DNA of 64,000 bases, taken from contig NZ_JACHJG010000005.1 of the NCBI RefSeq assembly GCF_014203545.1, forward strand, positions 197,726-261,725, given 5' to 3'. A model generated the notes under the pieces. That model had not been told where the DNA came from. It saw only the letters and a program-made list of their open reading frames with translations, and ran no database searches. Made by a program: the position numbers and the translations under genes. Source of the stretch: Streptomyces netropsis (GTDB lineage Bacteria > Actinomycetota > Actinomycetes > Streptomycetales > Streptomycetaceae). Of the stretch, positions 28,535-36,764 are shown piece by piece; position 1 is the first letter of the stretch, and each line of letters starts with the position of its first letter.

Positions 28535-29704
28535 ATGGACCTCACCTTCACCAAGGAAGAGGAGGAGTTCCGGCGAAGGCTGCGCACGTGGCTGCGCGAG
28601 ACGCTGCCGAAGCTGCCCGCGAAGCCGCCGCCCGCCCACTGGCCGGCGCGGCGCGCCTATGACTGCGCCTGGCAACGCGCGCTGTACGACGCCGGATACG
28701 CCGGACTGCACTGGCCCACCGACGCCGGGGGACAAGGCGCCACCCCCACCCAACACCTGATCTTCCTGGAGGAGACGGAGCTGGCGGGCGCGCCCTATGT
28801 CGGCGCCAACTTCGTGGGTCTCCTGCACGCCGGACCCACCATCGCCGTAGAGGGAACGGACGAGCAGCGGGCGCGCTGGCTGCCGCCGATCCTGCGCGGC
28901 GAGGAAGTGTGGTGCCAGGGCTTCTCCGAGCCGGACGCGGGCTCCGACCTGGCCTCACTGCGCACCCGAGCGGTCCGGGACGGTGACGCGTACATCGTCA
29001 CCGGCAGCAAGATCTGGACCTCGCACGCCGAGGTCGCCGACTGGTGCGAACTGCTCGTCCGCACGGATGCCTCGGCCCCCAGACACCGGGGGATCTCCTG
29101 GCTCGCCATGCCCATGGACGCCCCCGGGGTGACCGTCCGCCCGCTGCGCACCCTCGCGGGCTCCACCGAGTTCGCCGAGTTGTTCCTCGACGACGTACGG
29201 ATACCGCTCTCGTACCGCGTCGGTGCCGAGAACGACGGCTGGCGCGTCACCATGGTCACCCTCTCCTACGAGCGCGGCACGGCCTTCGTCGGCGAGGTGG
29301 TCGCCTGCCGCCGCACACTGGCCCGGCTGGCCCGGGCGGCGAAGGAGAACGGCCGCTGGGACGACGTGGTCCTGCGCCGTCGCCTGGGACGTCTGAACGC
29401 CGAATTCGGTGCGCTGTGGCGACTCACGCAGTGGAATGTGAGCGCGGCCGAGCGGGCGGCGCCCGGGGGTGGGAGCGCGGTGCCGGGCGTCGGCGGCTCC
29501 GTCTTCAAGCTCCGTTACTCCGAGGCGCGACAGGAGCTGTACGACGCGGCCGCCGAGGTCATCGGCCCGGAAGCGCTGGACGCCGGGCACCCGTGGACGG
29601 CGGACCGCCTCTCCGCCCTCTCCTACACGATCGCCGCCGGCACGTCCCAGATCCAGCAGAACATCATCGCCGAGCGCATCCTCGGCCTGCCCAGAGGTCG
29701 TTGA
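28535..29704 (+). CDS. acyl-CoA dehydrogenase, subunit of a likely heteromeric pair
   Basis: Encodes 389 residues with the full ACAD layout: N-terminal helices (MDLTFTKEEEEFRRRLRTWL), the FAD/substrate segment WCQGFSEPDAGSDLASLRTR, the beta domain (YIVTGSKIWTSHAEVADWC) and a C-terminal AAGTSQIQQNIIAERILGLP. Where MCAD has its catalytic Glu (YEGT) this protein has Ala, so the base must lie elsewhere, as in isovaleryl-CoA-type and steroid-type enzymes. It is followed after 2 bp by a second ACAD gene, the layout of the mycobacterial alpha2beta2 enzymes (FadE28-FadE29 type). It introduces an alpha,beta double bond into an acyl-CoA. Confidence 0.9.
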   Translation: MDLTFTKEEEEFRRRLRTWLRETLPKLPAKPPPAHWPARRAYDCAWQRALYDAGYAGLHWPTDAGGQGATPTQHLIFLEETELAGAPYVGANFVGLLHAGPTIAVEGTDEQRARWLPPILRGEEVWCQGFSEPDAGSDLASLRTRAVRDGDAYIVTGSKIWTSHAEVADWCELLVRTDASAPRHRGISWLAMPMDAPGVTVRPLRTLAGSTEFAELFLDDVRIPLSYRVGAENDGWRVTMVTLSYERGTAFVGEVVACRRTLARLARAAKENGRWDDVVLRRRLGRLNAEFGALWRLTQWNVSAAERAAPGGGSAVPGVGGSVFKLRYSEARQELYDAAAEVIGPEALDAGHPWTADRLSALSYTIAAGTSQIQQNIIAERILGLPRGR

Positions 29705-29706
29705 CC

Positions 29707-30855
29707 ATGGACTTCCAGCTCAGTGACGATCAACGGGCCCTGCGGACGGGGACACGGCAACTCCTCGCGGCACTGTTCCCCCGCGAGCGACTTCGGGCGA
29801 TGGTGGACGCGGGTGGCCCGCCTGGTCCGGCTGGTCCGGGCAGTCCGGGGAGTCCGGGCGGTGCGACGGGGGACGGCGCCTCGGTCCGGGAGCTGTGGCG
29901 GGAACTGGGCGACGCCGGTTTCTTCTCCCTGAGGCTGCCCGAGGAGCGGGGCGGGACCGGGCTCGGACTGCCGGAGGCCGTGCTCGTCTTCGAAGAGGCG
30001 GGGCGGGTCCTGCTGCCCGGCCCGCTGGTCGCCACTCACCTCGCGGCGGGCCTGGTGGAGGGAGCGGCCGAAGGCAGGGTGCTGGTGACGGCACTGGACC
30101 GGCCGGGTCCGGTCGAGCACCTCGCCTCGGCGGACGCCGTCCTCCTGCTGGACCGCGCCACCGTCCGGATCCTGCGAGCGGGAGCGGGAGCGGGAGCGGG
30201 AGCGGGAGCGGGAGCGGGCACCGGCACGGAGACAGAGGCGGGCACGGCGACAGGCCCGCGCATGCTGGGGGCGCGGCCCGTGCAGACGGTCGACCCGACG
30301 ACACCGCTGCACCTCGTCAGCCAACTTCCGGACGGCGCAGGAGCGATCCCCGCTGATCCTCCCGACGCCGCCCGACTGCGCCGGGAAGCCGCTTTGTTGA
30401 CTGCGGCCCTGCAACTGGGCAGCGCCCTGCGCACGGTGGAGATGACGGTCGCGCACGTCAAGGCCCGATCGCAGTTCGGCCGCCCGATCGGCACCTTCCA
30501 AGCGGTGCAGCATCTCTGCGCCCAAATGTTCGTCCGCGCCGAAATCGCCCGTTGCAGCGTCTATGCCGCATCACTGACAGTTACATTCGGTGATATTTCC
30601 AGGGCGAAATTGCTCGCCGACGCGGCTGCTGTCCGTAATGCCCGTGACTGCCTGCAACTGCATGGCGGGTTCGGATTTACCTGGGACGCGGACGTCCATC
30701 CGCACCTCAAGCGAGCCTGGGTGAGAGCGGCCCAGTGGCAGTCGGCGGCCGAGGCCGAGGAAGCCCTCGCAGAGGAACTCCTGACCGAATTCCCCGCAGG
30801 ACTGTCGACCGGTCAAGGGGAGGCGGCCGCGAACGTCGAAATTAGCTCTGAGTGA
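29707..30855 (+). CDS. acyl-CoA dehydrogenase, partner subunit with Ala-Gly repeat
   Basis: Encodes 382 residues from ATG 29707. It has the ACAD fold (DFQLSDDQRALRTGTRQLLA; AHVKARSQFGRPIGTFQAVQ; CLQLHGGFGFTWDADVHPHL) and ends without the IIAERILG motif, typical of the second, FAD-poor subunit of heteromeric steroid-type dehydrogenases. A hexanucleotide run (GGAGCG, about seven copies, 30176-30218) adds an Ala-Gly stretch at about residues 156-170, in the middle domain. Codon bias weakens near 30560-30640 (ACAGTTACATTC). It forms an operon with the amidohydrolase and the first ACAD. Confidence 0.88.
   Translation: MDFQLSDDQRALRTGTRQLLAALFPRERLRAMVDAGGPPGPAGPGSPGSPGGATGDGASVRELWRELGDAGFFSLRLPEERGGTGLGLPEAVLVFEEAGRVLLPGPLVATHLAAGLVEGAAEGRVLVTALDRPGPVEHLASADAVLLLDRATVRILRAGAGAGAGAGAGAGTGTETEAGTATGPRMLGARPVQTVDPTTPLHLVSQLPDGAGAIPADPPDAARLRREAALLTAALQLGSALRTVEMTVAHVKARSQFGRPIGTFQAVQHLCAQMFVRAEIARCSVYAASLTVTFGDISRAKLLADAAAVRNARDCLQLHGGFGFTWDADVHPHLKRAWVRAAQWQSAAEAEEALAEELLTEFPAGLSTGQGEAAANVEISSE
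30176..30218 (+). repeat. hexanucleotide tandem repeat inside an acyl-CoA dehydrogenase gene
   Basis: Nearly seven copies of GGAGCG in frame, encoding alternating Ala and Gly. Copy-number change would keep the frame. Confidence 0.9.
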
Positions 30856-31268
30856 GAACTGTGACAGAAATGCCCGTTATGTCACTAATAAGTGATCACG
30901 CAGCGTCGATATCGGGTTGTGTCCTGCGCGTGACTCGTCACAGGGAGGAGTTCGCCCCGACCTCGGGTACGCTCCCTTGGATGCGAGTGGTTCAGAAGCG
31001 CAATTATCCCGGTGCCGCCGATATGGCGGCGCCGAACGCGGGATTGTCTGCCGCTCGCGTCGGCTCGGGGGCCGCGATTCCCCGATGTTCGAGTCCCCGC
31101 AGCGCGCGTCGCACAGTATGCAGTACGCATACTCCTTTGCGCCGGAATATGCCTGAAGCGCTTGTTGGGGTGACTCTACGTCAACCATGCTGTCTCGGAA
31201 GGAGATCACGTTCCGTGACCTCTCGGAGACGCGAGGCGTTGTGTCCGCCGGTTCGGATGGTGTGAGCG
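30856..31268. other. intergenic region with inverted repeats
   Basis: No convincing gene in 413 bp; open frames here have random codon bias. Visible elements are TCACT-aata-AGTGA (30882-30895) next to the palindrome GTGATCAC, and a 7-bp inverted repeat AGTATGC-N5-GCATACT (31115-31133). Composition is less GC-rich than the neighbours, fitting promoters. Confidence 0.6.
31115..31133. promoter_or_regulatory. 7-bp inverted repeat upstream of the HATPase gene
   Basis: AGTATGC-AGTAC-GCATACT, perfect arms. It lies 136 bp upstream of the anti-sigma-like gene. The regulator is unknown; GntR- or PadR-type factors use sites of this size. Confidence 0.45.
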
Positions 31269-31748
31269 GTGCAGGTGCTTCAGATGCAGATGGAGGTTCG
31301 GGCCGACCCCGCGGAGGTGGGGCGGGCCCGCAGGTGGGCGCGGTCGCGCCTTGCCGGTACCGGGATAGGGGTGGACGAGCCCCTGGCCGAAACGCTGATC
31401 CTGCTCATCTCGGAGCTGGTCACCAACGCCGTGGTGCACACGGGCTGTCCAGCCGTCCTGCGCATGCTCTTCCCGGGTGAGGGCGGCTCCGCCGGGGCCG
31501 CGGCCGGGGTGTGTCCGGGCACGGTTCGTGTCGAGGTCGCCGACATCAGCGCACGTCCGCCGCGTCGCCGCTGCGCGGAGGGTGACGACACCGGTGGGCG
31601 CGGGCTGGAGTTGGTGGACGGCCTGGCCGACCGCTGGGGTTGGCAGCCGGAGGGTGCGGGTAAGCGCATCTGGTGCGAGGTCGACCGCGGAGAGCCGCTC
31701 TGGGTCGGCGCTTTTGAGCCGCCGCGCGCCGTCACAAATCGGGCGTAG
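31269..31748 (+). CDS. RsbW-like ATP-binding regulatory protein (HATPase_c_2)
   Basis: Encodes 159 residues from GTG 31269; ATG 31284 and 31290 are alternatives. The GHKL fold is shown by the N-box ELVTNAVVHTG and the G1/G2 region DTGGRGLELVDGLADRWGW. Small solo proteins of this kind are anti-sigma kinases or regulatory ATPases, very numerous in Streptomyces. No sigma factor or anti-anti-sigma gene is adjacent, so the partner is unknown. It is not obviously part of the catabolic island although it lies within it. Confidence 0.85.
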   Translation: MQVLQMQMEVRADPAEVGRARRWARSRLAGTGIGVDEPLAETLILLISELVTNAVVHTGCPAVLRMLFPGEGGSAGAAAGVCPGTVRVEVADISARPPRRRCAEGDDTGGRGLELVDGLADRWGWQPEGAGKRIWCEVDRGEPLWVGAFEPPRAVTNRA

Positions 31749-32050
31749 TCGACAAAGTCCAGACCAGGTGTTGACGTGAAGTGTTCGCGTGATCACTCTT
31801 GGACGCAGCGATTCGTTGCGAGGGGACGTCGAGAGGTCCGTGTTGCCGGGGCCGGCTTGGCGAGTACGGGTCGCGGCCCGGCGCGACATCAGGGCATAGG
31901 CGCCGGAGCTGGGTGGCGGCGTGTGGTGCCGTGCTCGGGGTGCGCATCAGCGCGCCGCCGCCCGCCCGCCCCTCATGGCGTCCTTGCGGTGGCTTGCCTC
32001 GCCGGTGGGAGGGGCGACGGCCCGAGAGCTGCCGCCGGGGCGGCCGGAGG
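31749..32050. other. intergenic region, no gene supported
   Basis: About 300 bp between the HATPase gene and the convergent cyclase gene. Open frames on both strands lack codon bias, and I see no strong hairpin. Confidence 0.5.
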
Positions 32051-32977
32051 TCAGAGGATCGCCACGGGTGCCACCGGCGCTCCCGTCCCGCCCGTGAAGG
32101 GTTCGGGTGTCGCCGACAGCAGGAACGCATAGCGTTTCTCCTCCGCGCACGCCTCCGACAGTTCCTCCAGATTCCAGTTCTGGCCTTGCAGCATGCCCAT
32201 CTCGACCAGGTCGAGTGCGTGTACGGGCAGCCAAAGATTCTCGAACTCCGGTGGGAATGCCTCGAACGTCAGGGTGTCATTGGCGACGGCGGCGACATCG
32301 CGGGCGTGGAACCATTCCGGCGTGCGAATCGACAGTCCGGGCGAAGGGAAGGCGTACGCCTCCCTATCGCCTGCCAGGTATTGCTGAATCTGCCCTGTTC
32401 GCACCAGGACGATGTCGCCCGCCCGCACTGTGACGCCGGCCAGTTCTTCTGCCGCGTCGAGGTCCTCGGGGGTCACGATGTGCCCGCTGTCGAGCCGCTC
32501 GGCACCTCTGGCTCGCGCGACATCGAGCAGAACGCCCCGTGAGACGACGGGCCCCGCCTTCTCCATGCCGCTGAAGGCGGCACGGCCGTGCGTGGTGATC
32601 GAATCCGCCGGGCGCCCGTTGTAGATCTTTCCGCTGTGGGAGACGTGGGGGAGCGCGTCCCAGTGTGTGCCCGCCTGTAGGCCCATGGTCACGGTGTCGT
32701 CGCTGGTGGCGACGGTGTCGGGTCCGAACATCTCCCAATTGACGGCGACCATCGTGTGGAGCGGGTTGACCCTGCCGGGAATCATCCCGGTCTGCACCCC
32801 GTCCTGCCGGAGCGGCAGGGCCAGCGGGATACGGCGCCCCGTCGTCACGGTCGCGGCGGCGGCGCGCACCACGGCGCCGGTGATGAGGTTGAGGGTGCCG
32901 ATCTCATCGGCCGCCCCCCAACGCCCCCAGTTGTTGACGCGCTTGGCGATCTCGTGGAACTCGGACGGCAGTGGCAT
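32051..32977 (-). CDS. cyclase-family (kynurenine formamidase-like) metal hydrolase
   Basis: Encodes 308 residues from ATG 32977, which follows GGGAAGGG. The family signature HxGTHxDxPxH appears as GLQAGTHWDALPHVSHSGKI. The C-terminal segment ends in a typical PVHALDLVEMGMLQGQNW. PF04199 members are Zn/Mn-dependent hydrolases that act on amides, lactones or cyclic diketones, often in aromatic or alicyclic degradation. It diverges from the SDR operon, and one operator palindrome lies between them (33078-33092). It may open or hydrolyse a cyclic intermediate of the pathway; that is inference. Confidence 0.85.
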   Translation of the reverse strand: MPLPSEFHEIAKRVNNWGRWGAADEIGTLNLITGAVVRAAAATVTTGRRIPLALPLRQDGVQTGMIPGRVNPLHTMVAVNWEMFGPDTVATSDDTVTMGLQAGTHWDALPHVSHSGKIYNGRPADSITTHGRAAFSGMEKAGPVVSRGVLLDVARARGAERLDSGHIVTPEDLDAAEELAGVTVRAGDIVLVRTGQIQQYLAGDREAYAFPSPGLSIRTPEWFHARDVAAVANDTLTFEAFPPEFENLWLPVHALDLVEMGMLQGQNWNLEELSEACAEEKRYAFLLSATPEPFTGGTGAPVAPVAIL

Positions 32978-33077
32978 GGGAGCCCTTCCCGGGATCGGAC
33001 CTCGTGTCGCCGCGCCAGGACTTCGTGCGGCTACTTCGGTGGCGGGTCTTGTGCTCGTGCCCGCTCTGCCCAAAAAT

Positions 33078-33092
33078 CTAACGGGCCGTCAG
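33078..33092. promoter_or_regulatory. island operator site 3
   Basis: CTAAC-GGGCC-GTCAG, one mismatch in the left arm, between the cyclase gene and the SDR operon and 22 bp before the SDR GTG. Confidence 0.62.
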
Positions 33093-33114
33093 AAACTCCG
33101 GGAAGGGGCAGGCC

Positions 33115-34026
33115 GTGGGGAACTTCTTGGCGGGCAAGGTGGTCGCCGTCACCGGAGCCGGTCGCGGCATCGGCAGGGCGGTCGCCCTGGCCTGTGCCGC
33201 CGAAGGGGCGAAGGTCGTCGTCAACGACTACGGCGTCTCCGTCGACGGCGGTGAGCCGACCAGCGCCGTCGCGGCCGCCGTGGCCGAGGAGATCCAGAAG
33301 GTGGGCGGCGAGGCGACCGCCCTCGCGGACGACGTGTCGACCATGGCGGGAGGGCAGCGGATCGTCGACACGGCGCTGGCGCGGTACGGGCGCCTCGACG
33401 GCGTCGTCTGCGTGGCGGGGATCCTCCGCGAGCGGATGCTCTTCAACATGACCGAGGAGGAGTGGGACCCGGTCATCGCCACACACCTGAAGGGGACCTT
33501 CACCGTCTTCCGCGCCGCCTCCGCGCTGATGCGCAGGCAGGGCAGCGGCACGCTCATCGGATTCACCAGTGGCAACCACCAGGGCAGCGTGTCCCAGGCC
33601 AACTACTCCGCGGCCAAGGGCGGCGTCATCTCGCTCGTCCGCAGCGCCGCACTGGGCCTGAACAAATACGGGGTCACGGCCAACTGCGTGGCTCCCGTGG
33701 CCCGCACACGGATGTCCGCGAACGTCCCGATGGAGCTCAAGGAGATCGGCGAGCCCGAGGACGTGGCACCGCTGGTCGTGTATCTGCTCAGCGAGCGGGC
33801 CCGGGAGGAGGGGATCACCGGCCAGGTCTACACGGTGGCCGGCCCCAAGATCGCGGTCTGGGCGCAACCACGCGAACTGCGCGCGGCCCACGCGGAGGGT
33901 GCCTGGACCCCTCAGCGGATCGCCGACGTCCTGCCGGGAACGGTCGGCACGGACCCGATGCCCATGCTGGCCCGACTGGAGTCCATGGCGAAGGCGGCCG
34001 CGGCCAAGGCCCGCCCGAACGCGTGA
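33115..34026 (+). CDS. SDR-family 3-hydroxyacyl-CoA dehydrogenase (MFE-2-like)
   Basis: Encodes 303 residues from GTG 33115. The cofactor motif is VAVTGAGRGIGRAVALACAA, followed by VVVNDYGVSVDG, the Asp-Tyr-Gly loop typical of peroxisomal multifunctional enzyme type 2/17beta-HSD4 relatives that use NAD+. The active site shows Ser (GFTSGNHQGS) and Tyr-Lys (ANYSAAKGGV). It would oxidise a 3-hydroxyacyl-CoA to the 3-keto form. It heads an operon with an acyl-CoA dehydrogenase, an aldehyde dehydrogenase and an alcohol dehydrogenase. Confidence 0.87.
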   Translation: MGNFLAGKVVAVTGAGRGIGRAVALACAAEGAKVVVNDYGVSVDGGEPTSAVAAAVAEEIQKVGGEATALADDVSTMAGGQRIVDTALARYGRLDGVVCVAGILRERMLFNMTEEEWDPVIATHLKGTFTVFRAASALMRRQGSGTLIGFTSGNHQGSVSQANYSAAKGGVISLVRSAALGLNKYGVTANCVAPVARTRMSANVPMELKEIGEPEDVAPLVVYLLSERAREEGITGQVYTVAGPKIAVWAQPRELRAAHAEGAWTPQRIADVLPGTVGTDPMPMLARLESMAKAAAAKARPNA

Positions 34027-34074
34027 TCTCCCAGGAATTTCGGATCAAGGTCTCGGCGAGGGGAGAGGGCAGGC

Positions 34075-35238
34075 GTGGACTTCGCATTCGGTCCCAAGGA
34101 CGAGTCGTTCCGGGAGTCCGCCCGGGCTTGGCTCGCCGCACACCTCGCCGGGGAACCGGCCCGTGTCTCCGGCCGGGCCTGGGAACGCGAGCTGGGCGCG
34201 GACGGCTGGATCGGCCTCGGCTGGGACCGTAACCGCGGTTGTTTCGGCAACCGGGCCGCGACTCCGACCGAACAGGTCGTGTGGGCGGAGGAGTACGCCC
34301 GCGCCCAGGCACCCGCCCGCGTCGGCCACATCGGCGAGAACCTCCTGGCCCCCACGCTCCTCGCCCACGGCGACGACGCCCAGCGCTCCCGGTTCCTCCC
34401 CGCCATCGCCCGCGGCGAGGAACTCTGGTGTCAGGGCTACAGCGAGCCCGGTGCGGGATCGGACCTCGCCTCGGTACGCACCGCCGCCGTGCGGGACGAC
34501 GGCAGCGGAACCTATCGGATCACCGGGCAGAAGATCTGGACCTCCCTCGCCCACGAGGCGGACTGGTGCTTCGTCCTGGCCCGCACCACTGAAGGGACGC
34601 AGCGCCACCACGGGCTCTCCTTCCTGCTGGTGCCGATGGACCAGCCCGGCCGCATCGAAGTCCGGCCGATCCGGCAGATGTCGGGGGCGGCCGACTTCAA
34701 CGAAGTGTTCTTCGAGGGCGCGGTGGCCCGAGCCGACCACCTCGTCGGCGGCGAGGGGAACGGCTGGCGGGTCGCCATGGGCCTCCTCGCGAGGGAGCGC
34801 GGCGTCTCCACACTCGTCCAGCAGATCGGCTTCGCCGCCGAGCTGACGCGCGTGGTCCACCTCGCACTGCGAACCGGTGCCGCGGAGGAGCCGGTCGAGC
34901 GCGGTCGGCTCGTGGGCCAGTGGGCCGCGTTGCAGACCATGAGGTGGAACGCCCTGCGGACGCTGGGCGCGGTGTCGGACCCAGGGGCGCCCAGCGTCGC
35001 CAAACTGTTGTGGGGAGGCTGGCACCGGTCCCTCGGTGATCTGGCGATGCGGGTACGAGGCGCGGACGCCGCGGTCGCCCCGGAGGACTGGCGGACCGAC
35101 CGCCCCTATGAACTGGACGCCGTCCAGCGCCAGTTCCTCTTCTCGCGTGCCGACACCATCTACGGCGGGTCGGACGAGATCCAGCGCACCATCATCGCCG
35201 AGCGCGTCCTCGGCCTGCCGAAGGAGTTCCGTCCATGA
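34075..35238 (+). CDS. acyl-CoA dehydrogenase
   Basis: Encodes 387 residues from GTG 34075 with a purine-rich site upstream. Landmarks are WCQGYSEPGAGSDLASVRTA, ITGQKIWTSLAHEADWCFVL and the C-terminal IYGGSDEIQRTIIAERVLGL. As in the first ACAD of the island, the MCAD-type Glu is replaced (YGGS), so this is of the class with an alternative base. It is a full-length FAD-bearing type without an adjacent partner subunit, and its TGA overlaps the ALDH start by 4 bp. Confidence 0.9.
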   Translation: MDFAFGPKDESFRESARAWLAAHLAGEPARVSGRAWERELGADGWIGLGWDRNRGCFGNRAATPTEQVVWAEEYARAQAPARVGHIGENLLAPTLLAHGDDAQRSRFLPAIARGEELWCQGYSEPGAGSDLASVRTAAVRDDGSGTYRITGQKIWTSLAHEADWCFVLARTTEGTQRHHGLSFLLVPMDQPGRIEVRPIRQMSGAADFNEVFFEGAVARADHLVGGEGNGWRVAMGLLARERGVSTLVQQIGFAAELTRVVHLALRTGAAEEPVERGRLVGQWAALQTMRWNALRTLGAVSDPGAPSVAKLLWGGWHRSLGDLAMRVRGADAAVAPEDWRTDRPYELDAVQRQFLFSRADTIYGGSDEIQRTIIAERVLGLPKEFRP

Positions 35239-36698
35239 CGGCATACGGGCACTGGATCAACGGCGCTTGGCGTACGCCGGAAAAGGGGCACTATCCAGTT
35301 GTCAATCCGGCGACCGAACAGGTCGTCGGGGAGGCCCCGGAGGCGACTCCCGCCGAAGTCGCCCATGCCGTGACCGCCGCGCGGGCCGCCCAAGACGGCT
35401 GGTCCCGTACGGATCCGCGCGAGCGCGCGGCCGTGCTGGACCGGATGGCGGATCTCCTCATCGAACGCGGAGGGGAGCTGGCGGCTCTCCTCCAGGCAGA
35501 GACGGGCGCGACGCGTCGCATCGCCTCGACGCTGCAAGTGACCCCGGCCGTCGACCGCTTCCGCCGCTACGCGCGGGGCGCGGTGGAACCGGATGTCGTC
35601 CCCCTCGGGCCGCGGGCCGTCAAAGCCAGCTCCCTCGCCCCCGGCGGCCTGATCGGCGCCGCCGCGGTCCGTCGCCCGGTGGGCGTCGTCGGCTGCATCA
35701 CCTCCTACAACTTCCCGGTCGTCAATCTCGCGGGCAAGGCCGCCCCGGCCTTGGCCATGGGTAATACGGTCGTCTCCAAGCCGGCCCCGCAGGACCCGCT
35801 CAGCTGTCTCGAGCTGGGCCCGCTCTTCCAGGAGGCGGGGCTTCCGGACGGTGTGTTCAACGTCGTCACCGGCTCGGGTCCTGCTGCAGGGGAAGCGCTG
35901 GTGTCCCACCCCGAGGTCGACATGGTGAGCTTCACCGGCTCCACCGAGGTGGGAAAGAAGATCGCCGAGTCCGCGGGGAGGTCGATGAAGCGCACCCTGA
36001 TGGAGCTGGGAGGCAAGGGTGCTGCCATCGTCCTGGCTGACGCCGACGAGAAAGCGGTCACGTCGGCGATCGGGGCGGTCGGTTCGGTCTGGTCCTTCCA
36101 CAGCGGGCAGGTCTGCACGGCGCCGACCCGTGTGCTCGTCCATCGATCGATGTACGAGAAGGTCGTCACCGGCCTCACACACTACGCCCGGTCGCTGACG
36201 GTCGGTAACCCTGTGGATAACTCCACGGTCGTCGGCCCGTTGATCTCCGCCGCGCAGCGTGACCGTGTCGAGGCGCACATCGCCGGAGCCCGTGACCAGG
36301 GCGCCCGCATCGTCACCGGCGGCTCCCGGCCCGACCTCGAACCCGGCTTCTACGTCGTGCCCACCCTCATCGCCGACGTCACGCCCGACATGACCGTCGC
36401 CCGGGAGGAGCTCTTCGGCCCGGTCGTCGCCGTCATTCCGTTCGACGACGAGGACGAGGCGGTCCGCATCGCCAACGGCACCTCCTACGGCCTCTACGAC
36501 TACGTCTTCAGCGCCGATACCGGCCGGGCCTGGGCCCTCGCCGGCCGACTGCGCAGCGGAAACATCGGCATCAACACGGCCCAGCGCCACCCCGAGACCC
36601 CCTTCGGCGGCTTCAAGGACAGCGGTATCGGCCGCGACGGTGGTTCCTTCGGGCTGCACGCGTACAGCGAACTCCAGTCCGTCGTCTGGTCCTCCTGA
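35235..36698 (+). CDS. NAD(P)-dependent aldehyde dehydrogenase
   Basis: Encodes 487 residues with the ALDH signatures: general base in LMELGGKGAAIV (Glu257), nucleophile in SGQVCTAPTRVL (Cys294), and the C-terminal FGGFKDSGIGRDGG. Family role is irreversible oxidation of an aldehyde to a carboxylate. The start overlaps the preceding stop (ATGA), so it is coupled to the acyl-CoA dehydrogenase. In this setting it could oxidise an aldehyde made by the alcohol dehydrogenase downstream or by retro-aldol cleavage. Confidence 0.93.
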   Translation: MTAYGHWINGAWRTPEKGHYPVVNPATEQVVGEAPEATPAEVAHAVTAARAAQDGWSRTDPRERAAVLDRMADLLIERGGELAALLQAETGATRRIASTLQVTPAVDRFRRYARGAVEPDVVPLGPRAVKASSLAPGGLIGAAAVRRPVGVVGCITSYNFPVVNLAGKAAPALAMGNTVVSKPAPQDPLSCLELGPLFQEAGLPDGVFNVVTGSGPAAGEALVSHPEVDMVSFTGSTEVGKKIAESAGRSMKRTLMELGGKGAAIVLADADEKAVTSAIGAVGSVWSFHSGQVCTAPTRVLVHRSMYEKVVTGLTHYARSLTVGNPVDNSTVVGPLISAAQRDRVEAHIAGARDQGARIVTGGSRPDLEPGFYVVPTLIADVTPDMTVAREELFGPVVAVIPFDDEDEAVRIANGTSYGLYDYVFSADTGRAWALAGRLRSGNIGINTAQRHPETPFGGFKDSGIGRDGGSFGLHAYSELQSVVWSS

Positions 36699-36764
36699 CG
36701 GGACGACGCCCGGGAGGACCCCGCAGCCGCCTCAGCCCGTACCGCTTCCGAGAGGACAACAGTC

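Noticed and set aside
31170..31184. GTGACTCTACGTCAA resembles the island operator (TGAC-N5-GTCA)
   Set aside because: The outer bases differ on both sides and the downstream gene is not catabolic; probably chance.
30877..31209. 110-codon minus-strand frame in the gap before the HATPase gene
   Set aside because: Third-position GC is not elevated and no motif is visible.
31799..32542. Plus-strand frame overlapping the cyclase-family gene
   Set aside because: Antisense to a well-supported gene and without codon bias of its own.
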